Both the position numbers and the translations under genes were made by a program. Below the pieces are notes generated by a model, which ran no database searches, was not told where the DNA came from, and saw only the letters and a program-made list of their open reading frames with translations. A stretch of DNA of 60,695 bases from an uncultured Paracoccaceae bacterium (GTDB lineage: Bacteria; Pseudomonadota; Alphaproteobacteria; Rhodobacterales; Rhodobacteraceae), in NCBI GenBank assembly GCA_937883775.1, contig CAKZXZ010000061.1, positions 1-60,695 on the forward strand. Direction: 5' to 3'. Positions within the stretch are counted from its first letter, which is position 1. Each line of letters starts with the position of its first letter. Positions 51,471 through 60,695 of the stretch are shown here, piece by piece.

Positions 51471-52556
51471 TTATTCGGCGGCGTCGTCTTGGGGCGTGTC
51501 ACGTCCTGTGATGCCATTATAGAGCCGTCCGTCTTTATACTGGCCGATGACAAAGCGGATCAAAACACCGATCATCGCAGCGACCGGCACGGCGACAAGC
51601 ATTCCGACGAAACCAAACAACGTGCCGAAGACCGACAGCGCAAAGATCAGCCAGACCGGATGCAGGCCCACCGATGAGCCGACAAGATTGGGTGTGAGGA
51701 TGTTTCCTTCGACCATCTGACCCGAAAAGAAAACAGCCGCGACAGCAGCCAGCATGTACCATTCGCCCCAGAACTGAAAAATCCCCAGACCAAGTGCAAG
51801 ACCACCGCCCACGATTGCACCGACATAGGGGATGAACGAAATCAGACCCGCGATGAAGCCCACAACGAGGCCAAAATTCAGGCCGATCACCATCAGGGCG
51901 ACGGCATAATAGGTGCCAAGGATCAAACAAACAGTGCCTTGCCCACGAATGAAAGAGGCCAGCGTCTTGTCAATCTGGCTGGCCAGATCGCGGATGACCG
52001 GAGCATGATCGCGGGGCAGCAGATCATCAATCCGCGCTGTCATGTTGTCCCAGTCAAGCAACAGATAGAATGTGACCACGGGCACGATCACCACCAGGAT
52101 CAGCACGTTCACAAGCCCGGCAGCCGAGGTCACGACAGTGTTCAAAAGCTCGGCGCCGCGGGATTCGATGGCTTCGCCGATTTTCAAGAGCTGCTGGCGG
52201 ATTGTACTGTCTTCAACCATGATCGAGGGGAACCGTTCGGCCAAGAAGGTCTGCAGGTTATTGAAGATGTCGGGGGCGGACCGGATCAGGGCGCCCGCCT
52301 GTTGGATCAATGTCGGCACCACCAGCAGGATCAGGATCGTAAACACCAAAAGTGCGACAAGCGTTATGACGATCGTCGCCAGAATGCGGCTGAGGCCCAT
52401 TTTTTCAAGGCGGTCGGCAATCGGATCAAGGCAGTAGGCAAGTGCGCCGCCCAGTACGAAGGGCAAGATCACATCGCCCAGAAACCACATAACGACAAAC
52501 AGCACCGCCGTCGCGATGCCCCAGTACTTTGCTTGTTGTTCGACGGGTAAGCCCAT
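51471..52556 (-). CDS. perM: AI-2E/PerM family transporter
   Basis: A 361-residue protein with about eight hydrophobic segments (YWGIATAVLFVVMWFLGDVI at the start, and RGQGTVCLILGTYYAVALMV in the family signature). The AI-2E family has varied roles, including autoinducer export and Na+/H+ antiport. It starts the minus-strand cluster that continues with hdaA, ppk and ppx, and its stop lies 3 bases before the hdaA start. Confidence 0.88.
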   Translation of the reverse strand: MGLPVEQQAKYWGIATAVLFVVMWFLGDVILPFVLGGALAYCLDPIADRLEKMGLSRILATIVITLVALLVFTILILLVVPTLIQQAGALIRSAPDIFNNLQTFLAERFPSIMVEDSTIRQQLLKIGEAIESRGAELLNTVVTSAAGLVNVLILVVIVPVVTFYLLLDWDNMTARIDDLLPRDHAPVIRDLASQIDKTLASFIRGQGTVCLILGTYYAVALMVIGLNFGLVVGFIAGLISFIPYVGAIVGGGLALGLGIFQFWGEWYMLAAVAAVFFSGQMVEGNILTPNLVGSSVGLHPVWLIFALSVFGTLFGFVGMLVAVPVAAMIGVLIRFVIGQYKDGRLYNGITGRDTPQDDAAE

Positions 52557-52651
52557 GAGCGCCTCAAGATATCCGGTTCTGATCTACATTGCGCGTTGCG
52601 GTCGGGCTTGCAAGGGTGCTCCGCCAGCCTGAGGCCAGCGGAGCGACCGAA

Positions 52652-53173
52652 TTAATGGCAGTCCGGGCGTGTGCCGGGCAGCAATACCTTGTCGATCACG
52701 TGGATCACGCCGTTATCAGCTTTGATGTCGGCAATGATGACGTTGGCTGTGTCGCCGGTGCCATCAGCGACAGTCACACCGTTTGCGTCTTTGGTGATGC
52801 AGGTCCGCTCGGAGGTGAGGATCGGCTTGAAGAAGTTCGATCCCGCAGGGATTTGCGCAGCACTCAGGTTGCGGTCATCGACGTGGTAAAGCAGCACATT
52901 GGTCAGCTGATCCTTGTTTTCGGGCTGCAGCAACGTCTCGACCGTGCCCTCGGGCAGGGCGGCGAAAGCATCATTGACGGGTGCGAAGACCGTGAACGGG
53001 CCGGGACCAGAGAGAGTCTCGGCCAGACCGGCTGCGGTCACGGCGGCCACGAGGGTGCTGAACCGCTCGTCTCCCGCGGCGATATCGACAACGGTGTTGG
53101 CGGTGGCTGTGTTGGCGGCTGTGGTTGCAGCGAAAGCGGCAGCAGCAACCGTGATCTTGAAGATGTTTTTCAT
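52652..53173 (-). CDS. Exported fasciclin-domain protein
   Basis: A 173-residue protein with a signal peptide (MKNIFKITVAAAAFAATTAA, cleavage about residues 20-27) and one FAS1 domain: FSTLVAAVTAAGLAETLSGP, GPFTVFAPVNDAFAALPEG and the C-terminal NGVIHVIDKVLLP. FAS1 domains mediate adhesion. The ATG at 53173 follows AAAGG. It is divergent from proS. Confidence 0.92.
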   Translation of the reverse strand: MKNIFKITVAAAAFAATTAANTATANTVVDIAAGDERFSTLVAAVTAAGLAETLSGPGPFTVFAPVNDAFAALPEGTVETLLQPENKDQLTNVLLYHVDDRNLSAAQIPAGSNFFKPILTSERTCITKDANGVTVADGTGDTANVIIADIKADNGVIHVIDKVLLPGTRPDCH

Positions 53174-53345
53174 CGTTCTTACCTTTGTTTTGCAAACCAT
53201 GCTCTTTGCATGTGCAAAGGGTTACGGCAGACGCGTGAGGGCGGTTCACCGCTCTGACGCGTCTGTTACCCACTGTGATGTCTTGTTTGTGCGCGGCGGC
53301 GTCGCTACACCCCTTGGAACCACTCTTTGACTATGGATGCTTCCA

Positions 53346-54683
53346 ATGCGCCTGAGCCGCTATTTCCTGCCCGTTTTGAAAGAAACCCCTGCCGAAGCGC
53401 AGATCGTCAGCCACCGGCTGATGCTGCGTGCCGGAATGATTAAGCAAGCCAGCGCCGGGATTTATTCGTGGCTGCCGATGGGGTTCAAGGTGCTCAAGAA
53501 CATCGAAAACATCGTGCATGAAGAACAGATCCGCGCGGGCCACATCCCGATGCTGATGCCGACGCTGCAATCGGCGGATCTTTGGCGCGAAAGCGGGCGC
53601 TATGATGACTACGGCGAAGAGATGCTGCGCATGTCGGATCGGCATGGCCGGGACATGCTGTATGGCCCCACCAATGAAGAACTGATTACCGATATCTTTC
53701 GCAGCCATGTGGGCAGCTACAAGGATCTGCCCCTGACGCTTTATCACATTCAGTGGAAATTCCGCGACGAGGTTCGCCCGCGTTTTGGCGTCATGCGCGG
53801 CCGCGAGTTTTATATGAAAGACGGTTATAATTTTGACCTGTCCAAGGATGATGCGTTGCATGCGTACAATCGGCATCTGGTCAGCTACCTGCGCAGCTAT
53901 GAACGGATGGGTCTGCAAGCCATCCCGATGCGCGCGGACGGTGGCCCGATTGGCGGCGATTACACACATGAATTCCTAGTGCTGGCCGAAACCGGTGAAA
54001 GCGAGGTCTTTTATGACAGCGCCGTGACCGATCTGACCTTCGGCGACCGCGAGATTGACTACGACGATCACGCGCAGTGTCAGGCCATTCTTGAGGAATT
54101 TACGACCCGCTATGCCCGCACCGACGAAACCCATGACGAGGCGGTCTTTGCCGATGTGCCTGAAGGTCGGCGCCGCACAGCCCGTGGGATAGAGGTGGGG
54201 CAGATTTTCTATTTCGGCACCAAGTATTCCGAGGCGATGGGTGCGACGGTTGTCAACGATCAAGGGGACCGTGTGCCGGTGCATATGGGCAGCCATGGAA
54301 TCGGCGTATCGCGCTTGCTGGGCGCAATCATTGAAGCCAGTCATGACGATAAGGGCATCATCTGGCCCGAAGGCGTCACACCGTTCCATTGCGGCATCGT
54401 GAACCTGAAACAGGGCGATGAAGAAGCCGATGCAGCTTGCGATGCGCTATATACATCGCTGACTGCACTGGGCCTTGATCCGCTTTATGACGACCGCAAC
54501 GAGCGGGCAGGCGGCAAATTCGCAACGATGGATCTGATCGGTCTGCCGTGGCGCATTACTGTTGGTCCGCGTGGCTTGAAGAACGGAGTGGTCGAGCTGA
54601 CCAGCCGCCGCACAGGCGAGAGCGAAGAACTGCCGCCGGAGCAGGCGGTCGAGAAGGTCGCAAAGATCTACGCATCGCTTTGA
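53346..54683 (+). CDS. proS: Prolyl-tRNA synthetase, short form without editing insert
   Basis: A 445-residue class II synthetase (an in-frame ATG at 53337 would add three). Motif 1-3 stretches are clear: [40 protein letters not shown], and [16 protein letters not shown]. At about 445 residues it lacks the roughly 180-residue INS editing domain of E. coli ProRS, a known alphaproteobacterial state; mischarged tRNA is then cleared by a separate enzyme. Confidence 0.96.
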   Translation: MRLSRYFLPVLKETPAEAQIVSHRLMLRAGMIKQASAGIYSWLPMGFKVLKNIENIVHEEQIRAGHIPMLMPTLQSADLWRESGRYDDYGEEMLRMSDRHGRDMLYGPTNEELITDIFRSHVGSYKDLPLTLYHIQWKFRDEVRPRFGVMRGREFYMKDGYNFDLSKDDALHAYNRHLVSYLRSYERMGLQAIPMRADGGPIGGDYTHEFLVLAETGESEVFYDSAVTDLTFGDREIDYDDHAQCQAILEEFTTRYARTDETHDEAVFADVPEGRRRTARGIEVGQIFYFGTKYSEAMGATVVNDQGDRVPVHMGSHGIGVSRLLGAIIEASHDDKGIIWPEGVTPFHCGIVNLKQGDEEADAACDALYTSLTALGLDPLYDDRNERAGGKFATMDLIGLPWRITVGPRGLKNGVVELTSRRTGESEELPPEQAVEKVAKIYASL

Positions 54684-54765
54684 GGGTCTGAAAACGACGC
54701 TCTGTCGGTTTTAAGCCAGCATTTTCTAGGATTATGGCCTAGCTGTCCTGTAAGGGAGGACGGCC

Positions 54766-54852
54766 ATGCAGGACTATTGGCGTCTGCTACTGACTATTCG
54801 CACCATCGGTGCGCAACGTGGCCGCGCCGCGCGTGGTGCTCCTCTGATCTAA
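54766..54852 (+). CDS. Candidate 28-codon small ORF upstream of the MttB-family gene
   Basis: An ORF of 28 codons, MQDYWRLLLTIRTIGAQRGR and a short tail, preceded by a very strong ribosome site (AAGGGAGGA, 5-6 bases from the ATG). It ends 35 bases before the methyltransferase start. It could be a translated leader controlling the next gene, a small protein, or chance. The strength of the ribosome site is the main evidence. Confidence 0.4.
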   Translation: MQDYWRLLLTIRTIGAQRGRAARGAPLI

Positions 54853-54887
54853 GCCTCACCCTTTCCGCTTAGATCAAGGAGTTCGCC

Positions 54888-56429
54888 ATGAACCAGCTTA
54901 AACCCCGCCGTTCCGGAGGCCGCGCCGCCCGTAAAGCGATGCGCGCTGCCCCGTTGACTGAAGATATTCGCCCTGTCCGCGCAGGTCTTGAAGGGGGAGC
55001 TTACACCCCTCTTTCGGACGCTGATATTGCGCGCATTCACAATGCTGCTTTGACTGCGCTTGAAACCATCGGTCTTGCCGACGCCCCTGCCAGTGGGGTC
55101 GACGTGATGACGAAAGCAGGTGCCGTTCTGGGCGAGGATGGCCGGCTGCGGTTTCCGCGCGCGCTTGTCGAAGACATGCTGGACCTGGCCGCAAAGGATG
55201 TCACGCTTTTTGCCCGTGAGCCCCGGCATGATCTGCATCTGTCGGGTACCAAGGTGCATTATGGCACGGCGGGCGCTGCGGTGCATATCGCAGACCCTGT
55301 CACCGGCGGCTATCGCGACAGCACATTGCAGGACCTTTACGATTCTGCGTGCCTTGTTGATCGACTGGACAACATACACTTTCTGCAACGTCCCATTGTG
55401 GCGCGTGATATCGCGGATAACCGCGAGATGGACCTGAACACCATCTATGCCTGCGTGAGCGGCACCACCAAACATATCGGCACCTCGATTTCCGAGCCTG
55501 ATTTTTGCGGTGATATCCTTGAGCTGTTGCACATGATCGCCGGATCGGAAGACGCGTGGCGCGCACGGCCGTTCGTATTGAATTCGAATTGTTTCGTTGT
55601 GCCGCCGATGAAATTTGCCACCGAATCCTGCGAAACGATGGAAGCGATGATCCGTGGCGGCATGCCGGTTTTGTTGCTATCGGCGGGGCAAGCCGGAGCC
55701 ACGGCCCCGGCTCCAATCGCCGGCGCTATTATGCAGGCCGTGGCTGAATGTCTGGCGGGTGTCGTCTATGTCAACGCCATCGCGCCGGGACATCCTGCGG
55801 TATTCGGGACATGGCCGTTTGTCAGTGATCTGCGCACCGGCGCGATGTCTGGCGGATCGGGGGAACAAGCCTTGCTGACTGCTGGCTGCGCACAAATGGG
55901 TCGGTTTTACGGGTTGCCATGCGGTGCAGCAGCCGGGATCGCCGATGCAAAGCTGCCCGATATGCAGGCGGGCTGGGAGCAGGCGATGTCGAATGTTATG
56001 GCCGGGCTGTCCGGCTTGAACATGGTCTATGAGGCGGCGGGCATGCATGCGTCCCTGTTGGGGTTTTGTCAGCAATCGCTTGTCCTTGGCGATGATCTTT
56101 TGGGTCAGGCTCTGCGCTGTGTGCGTGGGATCGAGGTGAGCGATGACACGCTGAGCCTTGAGACGATGGAGGCCACCTGTCTTGGAGGTCCGGGTCACTA
56201 CCTCGGCAGCGATCAGACCCTGCGTCTGATGCAGACCGAATATATCTATCCGGCAACAGCAGATCGGTCGTCCCCGAAAGAATGGGAAGAGTTGGGCAAG
56301 CCTGACCTGCTGGAAAACGCGACAGCCAAGATGCAGGCGATCCTGGCTGAGGGCAGCCAATGCCGGTTGCCGCCCGATGTGGATCAGGCGATCCGCGCGC
56401 GGTTCAATATCCATTTGCCCGCCGGGTAA
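54888..56429 (+). CDS. Trimethylamine methyltransferase (MttB) superfamily protein, non-pyrrolysine
   Basis: A 513-residue MttB-family TIM-barrel corrinoid methyltransferase. Family features are SGTTKHIGTSISEPDFCG, VLNSNCFVVPPMKFA and SGGSGEQALLTAGCAQMGRF. The gene has no in-frame TAG, so no pyrrolysine, like MtgB and other betaine-using members; the known non-Pyl enzymes demethylate glycine betaine, proline betaine or carnitine. No corrinoid protein or reactivase gene is adjacent. The ATG at 54888 follows a possible AAGGAG. Confidence 0.87.
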   Translation: MNQLKPRRSGGRAARKAMRAAPLTEDIRPVRAGLEGGAYTPLSDADIARIHNAALTALETIGLADAPASGVDVMTKAGAVLGEDGRLRFPRALVEDMLDLAAKDVTLFAREPRHDLHLSGTKVHYGTAGAAVHIADPVTGGYRDSTLQDLYDSACLVDRLDNIHFLQRPIVARDIADNREMDLNTIYACVSGTTKHIGTSISEPDFCGDILELLHMIAGSEDAWRARPFVLNSNCFVVPPMKFATESCETMEAMIRGGMPVLLLSAGQAGATAPAPIAGAIMQAVAECLAGVVYVNAIAPGHPAVFGTWPFVSDLRTGAMSGGSGEQALLTAGCAQMGRFYGLPCGAAAGIADAKLPDMQAGWEQAMSNVMAGLSGLNMVYEAAGMHASLLGFCQQSLVLGDDLLGQALRCVRGIEVSDDTLSLETMEATCLGGPGHYLGSDQTLRLMQTEYIYPATADRSSPKEWEELGKPDLLENATAKMQAILAEGSQCRLPPDVDQAIRARFNIHLPAG

Positions 56430-56496
56430 CGGCCCTTTGGCTTGACCATTCCCGTCAAACCCCCCACGGTCCCGCCTGAGCAGATCGAGGACAGTA

Positions 56497-57783
56497 ATGG
56501 CTGGCAAAACAGCACCCTTTGCGCCGTTTGAATGGATGATTGCGTGGCGCTACCTGCGCGCCAAACGCGCAGAAGGTGGCGTCAGCACAATGACATGGAT
56601 CAGCCTGATCGGTATCACGCTTGCAGTCTTTGCGCTGATCGCAACGCTTGCTGTGCGATCTGGCTTTCGGGCAGAGTTTGTGGATACGATCCTGGGCGCG
56701 AATGCTCATGTGACGGTCTACAATTCAACCGTTGTGAACGAATTTGGCGTCCAATCCCGTACGATTGACGATTACGAGGCGATGGCCGAGCGTATTCGTG
56801 CGATCCCCGGCGTGACCCGTGTGGCCCCTCTGGTCAAAGGGCAGGTGATGGCCAATGCCGGGCAAAACAACAGTGGCGTGCAGGTGTTTGGCATTTCCGA
56901 GCCAGACCTCAACACGATCCCGCGCGTGGCCAATCCAGAGGTGTCTGGAGGTGATATCGCCCGGTTTACGGAAGGCGTTGCCATCGGCTCGGGCATTGCG
57001 CGCGAATTGGGGCTGCGCGTGGGCGACAGGATCAAGCTGATCTCGCCTAATGGGGTCAAAACCGCGTTTGGCACCAGCCCGCGAGTAAATGCCTATGAAG
57101 TGGTCTATATCTTTACCGCCGGGCGCTATGATATCGACCGAACGCGCATCTACATGCCGTTTGAAGAGGCACAGATGTATTTCAACCGTGATGGTGTCGC
57201 GGACGAGTTAGAGGTCATGGTAGAGGAGCCAGAGGCGATTGATGATCTGACCTTGCCGCTTTTGCAAGCCGGTGGAGAGCGTGCACTTTTATGGACATGG
57301 CGGGACGCGTCGGGCAGCTTCTTGCGCGCGCTTGATATCGAGGACAACGTGATGTTCATCATCCTGTCGATCCTTGTTCTCATCGCGGCGATGAACATCA
57401 TTAGCGGCTTGATAATGCTGGTCAAAAACAAAGGTCGCGATATCGGGATATTGCGCACAATGGGGCTGACCGAAGGATCGCTTTTACGCGTTTTTTTCAT
57501 CTGCGGCGCGTTTACCGGGCTGATCGGCACTGCGCTAGGCGTGATCCTTGGCTGCCTGTTTGCGATCTATATCGATCCGATTTTCAGTGTGGTGAATATG
57601 ATCTCGGGCGGGGGGGTCTGGGACCCGTCGATTCGAGGGATCTACGCTTTGCCGGCTAAGCTGGAATTGGGCGATGTGTTGTCGGCTGTTGGCCTTTCGT
57701 TGGGTCTGTCGTTCATCGTTACAATCTTTCCGGCGCGGCGCGCAGCCCGGCTGAACCCGGTGGAGGCGTTGCGGTATGAGTGA
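56497..57783 (+). CDS. lolC: LolC/E-type lipoprotein-releasing ABC permease
   Basis: A 428-residue permease of the MacB/LolCE fold: TM1 near residues 22-48 ([20 protein letters not shown]), a large periplasmic domain to about residue 275, then three more TMs with [20 protein letters not shown] and the C-terminal [16 protein letters not shown]. It extracts lipoproteins from the inner membrane together with LolD. Its stop overlaps lolD by 8 bases. Confidence 0.93.
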   Translation: MAGKTAPFAPFEWMIAWRYLRAKRAEGGVSTMTWISLIGITLAVFALIATLAVRSGFRAEFVDTILGANAHVTVYNSTVVNEFGVQSRTIDDYEAMAERIRAIPGVTRVAPLVKGQVMANAGQNNSGVQVFGISEPDLNTIPRVANPEVSGGDIARFTEGVAIGSGIARELGLRVGDRIKLISPNGVKTAFGTSPRVNAYEVVYIFTAGRYDIDRTRIYMPFEEAQMYFNRDGVADELEVMVEEPEAIDDLTLPLLQAGGERALLWTWRDASGSFLRALDIEDNVMFIILSILVLIAAMNIISGLIMLVKNKGRDIGILRTMGLTEGSLLRVFFICGAFTGLIGTALGVILGCLFAIYIDPIFSVVNMISGGGVWDPSIRGIYALPAKLELGDVLSAVGLSLGLSFIVTIFPARRAARLNPVEALRYE

Positions 57784-58456
57784 TGTCACGCTCCGCCTGA
57801 CAGGGATCGAGAAGGCCTATAACAAAAGTAAGTCGAACGAAGTCAGCGTGTTGCGCGGCCTTGATCTGGAAGTCGGCAAGGGCGAGGTTGTGGCCCTTGT
57901 GGCGCCATCCGGCGCGGGTAAGTCGACGCTCCTGCATATCGCCGGTCTGCTGGATGCCGCTGACGCGGGCACGGTTGAAATTGCAGGCACCGATCTGACG
58001 AAATTGTCGGATCGTCGGCGCACAGCGGCTCGACGCGAAAACGTGGGCTTTGTTTACCAATTTCACCATCTTCTGCCTGAGTTCACGGCGGCTGAGAACA
58101 TCGTGCTACCGCAACTTGCCAATGGCGTGTCCAAATCGGCAGCACAGGCCCGGGCCAATGATCTGCTGACCCGTGTCGGTGTTGAGCATCGCGCAGGTAA
58201 CCGTCCCGCCGCCTTATCGGGCGGGGAACAACAACGTGTCGCTTTCTGCCGGGCGTTGGCCAATGAGCCCCAGCTTTTGCTGGCGGATGAACCAACGGGA
58301 AATCTTGATCCTGCAACGTCTGACCGTGTGTTTGAAGCGCTGATGGAACTTGTCCGCACCACTGGCCTCTCTGCTCTGATCGCAACCCATAACCTTGATC
58401 TTGCAGCGCGGATGGATCGCGTTTTACGCCTTGATGAAGGCCACTTGAGTACCTGA
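57776..58456 (+). CDS. lolD: LolD lipoprotein-releasing ABC ATPase
   Basis: A 226-residue ATP-binding protein with Walker A APSGAGKS (43-50), signature [15 protein letters not shown] near residue 145 and Walker [13 protein letters not shown]. It powers LolC/E. Translation is coupled to lolC by overlap. Confidence 0.95.
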   Translation: MSDVTLRLTGIEKAYNKSKSNEVSVLRGLDLEVGKGEVVALVAPSGAGKSTLLHIAGLLDAADAGTVEIAGTDLTKLSDRRRTAARRENVGFVYQFHHLLPEFTAAENIVLPQLANGVSKSAAQARANDLLTRVGVEHRAGNRPAALSGGEQQRVAFCRALANEPQLLLADEPTGNLDPATSDRVFEALMELVRTTGLSALIATHNLDLAARMDRVLRLDEGHLST

Positions 58457-58457
58457 T

Positions 58458-59432
58458 ATGCCCCAAATTGCCGTTACCGATATTTACGAGAAAAGCTGTC
58501 TTGCGTTAACCAAGCACGGCGCCGCGCCCTGGATCGCTGACGAGGTTGCAAAGGCCGTCGCGCGTGCCGAAGCGCTGGGGAATATCATCTGCGGGCTTTA
58601 TTACCTTGAGAGCTACTGCATCCAGCTGAAATCAGGCCGCGTGAAGGGCGATGTCGAGCCTGAGGTTCAGATGATCCGGCCCGGCTTTATCAAATCCGAC
58701 GCGCGGTATGGCTTTGCGCAACCGGCTTTCACCCGAGCGCTGCCGATGGCTTTGGAGGCGGCGAGGACCAACGGCACAGTAACGCTCGCGGTCGCGCATG
58801 CGCATACCTGCACGTCGCTGGGCTACTTTACCGAACAGATTGCAGAGGCAGGGTTCATCGCGATTGGCTTTACCAATGCATCGCCTATCGTGGCCCCTCC
58901 GGGTGGGAAGAACCGCGTGATCGGAACGAACCCGATATCTATGGCGGTGCCCGGCGAAAGCAGCCCGGTGATGCAGTTTGATTTTTCGACCTCGGCTGTG
59001 GCGCTGGGCAAAATTACCATGGCTAAAGCGGCGGGTGAGGCGATCCCGCTGGGCTGGGCCGTGGATGCCGACGGCCAGCCCACAACCGATCCAGACGCCG
59101 CGCTGGCAGGGTCGCTGGTCAGCACTGGCGGCTACAAAGGCTGGGGCTTTGGCTTGATGGGCGAAGTGATGGCCGCGGCGCTGACCGGTTCTGTCAATTC
59201 GCTGGATGTCGGGGGGCTAAAGCTGCCGGACGGTCCGCCGCATGGCTTGGGACAGACCTACCTGATCCTTGATCCGACAGTTTCGACGGAGTTTGGCGCG
59301 CGGATGGCCCGCGTGATCGAAGCTGTCGAAGCACAAGAAGGTGCGCGCATTCCTGGTGCCCATCGCAAACCAATGACAGATGTTGACGTCCCAGAGGCGC
59401 TTTGGGCGCTGACGCTTAGGCTTTCTGCGTAA
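58458..59432 (+). CDS. Ldh-family (malate/L-lactate dehydrogenase type) oxidoreductase
   Basis: A 324-residue NAD(P)-dependent enzyme of the unusual non-Rossmann Ldh2/DpkA/ComC family, with GTNPISMAVPGE near residue 156, the AHTCTSLGYFTEQIAEAGFI region around residue 115 and STGGYKGWGFGLMGEVM near residue 223. Members include malate, sulfolactate and ureidoglycolate dehydrogenases and cyclic-imine (Delta1-pyrroline/piperideine-2-carboxylate) reductases. It starts one base after lolD, but a functional tie is unlikely. The substrate cannot be fixed. Confidence 0.88.
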   Translation: MPQIAVTDIYEKSCLALTKHGAAPWIADEVAKAVARAEALGNIICGLYYLESYCIQLKSGRVKGDVEPEVQMIRPGFIKSDARYGFAQPAFTRALPMALEAARTNGTVTLAVAHAHTCTSLGYFTEQIAEAGFIAIGFTNASPIVAPPGGKNRVIGTNPISMAVPGESSPVMQFDFSTSAVALGKITMAKAAGEAIPLGWAVDADGQPTTDPDAALAGSLVSTGGYKGWGFGLMGEVMAAALTGSVNSLDVGGLKLPDGPPHGLGQTYLILDPTVSTEFGARMARVIEAVEAQEGARIPGAHRKPMTDVDVPEALWALTLRLSA

Positions 59433-59850
59433 GAAAAACGCCGACCGCCATCAATGCAATCCCTGCGGCGCGCAGGGGCGACACGGCCGAGACTTGTGCG
59501 CCGAACAGGCCGAAATGGTCAATCGCCGCCGCCGAGATCAACTGCCCTAGCAACACGAAAAATACTGCATTGCCGACGCCAAAGCGCGGCGCAATTGCGG
59601 TGATCGTAAGGACATAAAACGCGATCAATGCCCCAGCCAACAGCAAGTGTTTTGGCGCGCTCGCAACCTTGGCCAGGGCGCTGGGCCCTTGGATCAAAGC
59701 GACCAGAGCTGCGCATAAAAAAGCCACCGCGAACAGCACGACCGACGCGCTTGCGGGCGACCCGATCCGCGTGCCAAGGGCTGCGTTGAGTGCAGCCAGC
59801 ACGGGAATTCCGATCCCGGCGACAAGCATGGTCATGGCGTAGAATGGCAT
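59416..59850 (-). CDS. YdcZ/DUF606-type small DMT transporter
   Basis: A 144-residue protein of five hydrophobic segments (MLVAGIGIPVLAALNAALGT at the start, GVGNAVFFVLLGQLISAAAI late), the half-size DMT layout of DUF606/YdcZ proteins. The ATG at 59850 follows AAGGAG by 5 bases. Its 3' end overlaps the convergent Ldh-family gene by 17 bases. Substrate unknown. Confidence 0.85.
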   Translation of the reverse strand: MPFYAMTMLVAGIGIPVLAALNAALGTRIGSPASASVVLFAVAFLCAALVALIQGPSALAKVASAPKHLLLAGALIAFYVLTITAIAPRFGVGNAVFFVLLGQLISAAAIDHFGLFGAQVSAVSPLRAAGIALMAVGVFLTQKA

Positions 59851-59974
59851 GAGGTCTCCTTCTGCGTGCACTTTCCGTCAGCCCCGACGCAGGCGCAAGC
59901 CCGATCTGATCCGGATCAATGCGCGCGCTCGCGGCCTTGCTACACTGATCCCACCCAAACAAGGAGGATCCCAC

Positions 59975-60370
59975 ATGCGAAGCTTGACCTTGGCCGTTAT
60001 GCTTTTGACTGCAGGCCCTGCTGTTGCGCAGGACGTGGAAGCGGGCAAGCTGCTTTACGGTGATATCTGCGCGGCCTGTCATGGGCTGGATGCCACTGGT
60101 GGCGGGCCCATGACCGAGGCATTGACCATCGCACCGCCTGATCTGACGAATCTGACCGCGTCGAATGACGGCACTTTTCCAATCGTGCGCGTTGTCTTTC
60201 AAATCGATGGGCGCGATCCGATGATGGCCCATGGTGGCCCGATGCCGATCTTCGGCCCTTACCTGGACGGTGCGGCCAGCGCAGTGTTGAGCGCGCCGGA
60301 TAGCACGCCCATTCTGACCAGCCCCGCGATCGCTGATCTGGTGGCCTATCTGCAGGCGATCCAAAGCTAG
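59975..60370 (+). CDS. Periplasmic monohaem c-type cytochrome
   Basis: A 131-residue protein with a signal peptide (MRSLTLAVMLLTAGPAVA, cleavage after residue 18) and one haem c site CAACH (residues 32-36); a likely distal Met ligand lies in GGPMPIFG. AAGGAGG precedes the ATG. It is a small electron carrier, but no specific redox partner is adjacent. Confidence 0.9.
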   Translation: MRSLTLAVMLLTAGPAVAQDVEAGKLLYGDICAACHGLDATGGGPMTEALTIAPPDLTNLTASNDGTFPIVRVVFQIDGRDPMMAHGGPMPIFGPYLDGAASAVLSAPDSTPILTSPAIADLVAYLQAIQS

Positions 60371-60438
60371 CCCTCGCGGGAACGTGCGTTGCGTGTGAGC
60401 GGTCACGCGCGGTTTAACATCGGGCAAAGGAGACCCTC

Positions 60439-60695
60439 ATGTTTTACCGTTCTGCCCTCGCGCTTGCCCTGTCCCTCGCCACCCTGCCTGCTTTGGCGGG
60501 GCCTGTGTCTTTCTCTGGTTGGAAAGAGCAGAAGTTCTTCCGCGTGTCGGATAATGATTACGCCTTCCGGGGCGGGTCTTTGGGGATTGCGTCGGATATG
60601 GGCGTGTCGGTCGCTTATTCCGCATTGGGCCAGGACATGTGGGACAAACGCGCGGCGTCCTGGAACTGGAGCGTGTCGCAATCCGTGCCGCCCAC
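60439..60695 (+). CDS. DUF3047 protein, N-terminal part (cut by window edge)
   Basis: The first 85 codons are visible. A signal peptide (MFYRSALALALSLATLPALA) is followed by FSGWKEQKFFRVSDNDYAFR and AASWNWSVSQSVPP, which match the start of DUF3047 proteins, exported proteins of unknown function. AAAGGAGA precedes the ATG. The gene continues beyond the window. Confidence 0.7.
   Translation, partial: MFYRSALALALSLATLPALAGPVSFSGWKEQKFFRVSDNDYAFRGGSLGIASDMGVSVAYSALGQDMWDKRAASWNWSVSQSVPP

Noticed and set aside
54888-56429. Possible pyrrolysine-containing TMA methyltransferase
   Set aside because: The reading frame has no internal TAG and no Pyl synthesis genes are in the window; it is a non-Pyl MttB relative.

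Overview
The window looks like a chromosomal segment of a marine alphaproteobacterium of the Roseobacter group (Rhodobacteraceae). The evidence is a set of typical family genes: a metF/metR divergent pair, multidomain FAD-GcvT demethylating dehydrogenases, a TAXI-type TRAP transporter, a propionyl-CoA carboxylase/methylmalonyl-CoA mutase locus with a PccR/ScfR-type regulator, a short prolyl-tRNA synthetase without the editing insert, a perM-hdaA-ppk-ppx operon, and several small proteins (DUF4174, DUF6497, tiny lipoproteins) that I associate with this family. I see no prophage, transposase, integron or CRISPR array. The window cuts valS at its left end and a DUF3047 gene at its right end.

Layout. 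0-4 kb: start of valS (minus), an orphan CoxL-type molybdenum hydroxylase large subunit, a DUF2235 hydrolase and a hotdog thioesterase. 4-12.4 kb: one-carbon block with metF and metR around a good MetR box, a cupin-HTH regulator with a nested dyad promoter, two dimethylglycine/sarcosine dehydrogenase-like enzymes, and an inositol-monophosphatase family gene. 12.5-21 kb: housekeeping and small genes (Flp-like pilin, GFA-fold protein, rhomboid protease, TPR protein, tRNA-Leu(UAA), an MddA/NnrU-like membrane methyltransferase, metG, an MFS transporter, an aldo/keto reductase, one unrecognised gene). 21-29.2 kb: transport block (SLC13 permease, TAXI-TRAP, EamA, lysE/argP) plus yebC. 29.2-43.6 kb: a tandem repeat array, coxG, the ScfR regulator, a Bcr-type exporter, then pccB, small envelope genes, pccA, a GT-C-like membrane protein, a sulfotransferase-like gene and methylmalonyl-CoA mutase. 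43.6-46.8 kb: VOC, GNAT, TerB/DnaJ and nuclease-family genes. 47-52.6 kb: perM-hdaA-ppk-ppx on the minus strand. 52.6-60.7 kb: fasciclin protein, proS, a candidate 28-codon ORF, a non-pyrrolysine MttB-family methyltransferase, lolC/E-lolD, an Ldh-family oxidoreductase, a YdcZ-type transporter, a cytochrome c and a DUF3047 gene.

How the genes fit together. The 4-12 kb block (methyl groups from methylated glycines to tetrahydrofolate, MetF to methyl-THF) together with the MttB-family gene suggests use of methylated amines or betaines as one-carbon and methionine sources. The 30-43 kb block is the propionyl-CoA to succinyl-CoA route, with its regulator encoded nearby and TTTGCAAA-type sites upstream of pccB and of the regulator. 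The most unusual sequence structures are: the 33-34 bp repeats directly after the coxG stop codon, with a related element after another gene at 46.88 kb; perfect inverted repeats that place the start codons of both lysE and argP in a 3' arm; and the four-half-site GTGAAA operator upstream of the cupin regulator. I did not find a clear new multi-gene system; the findings list gives the best leads.
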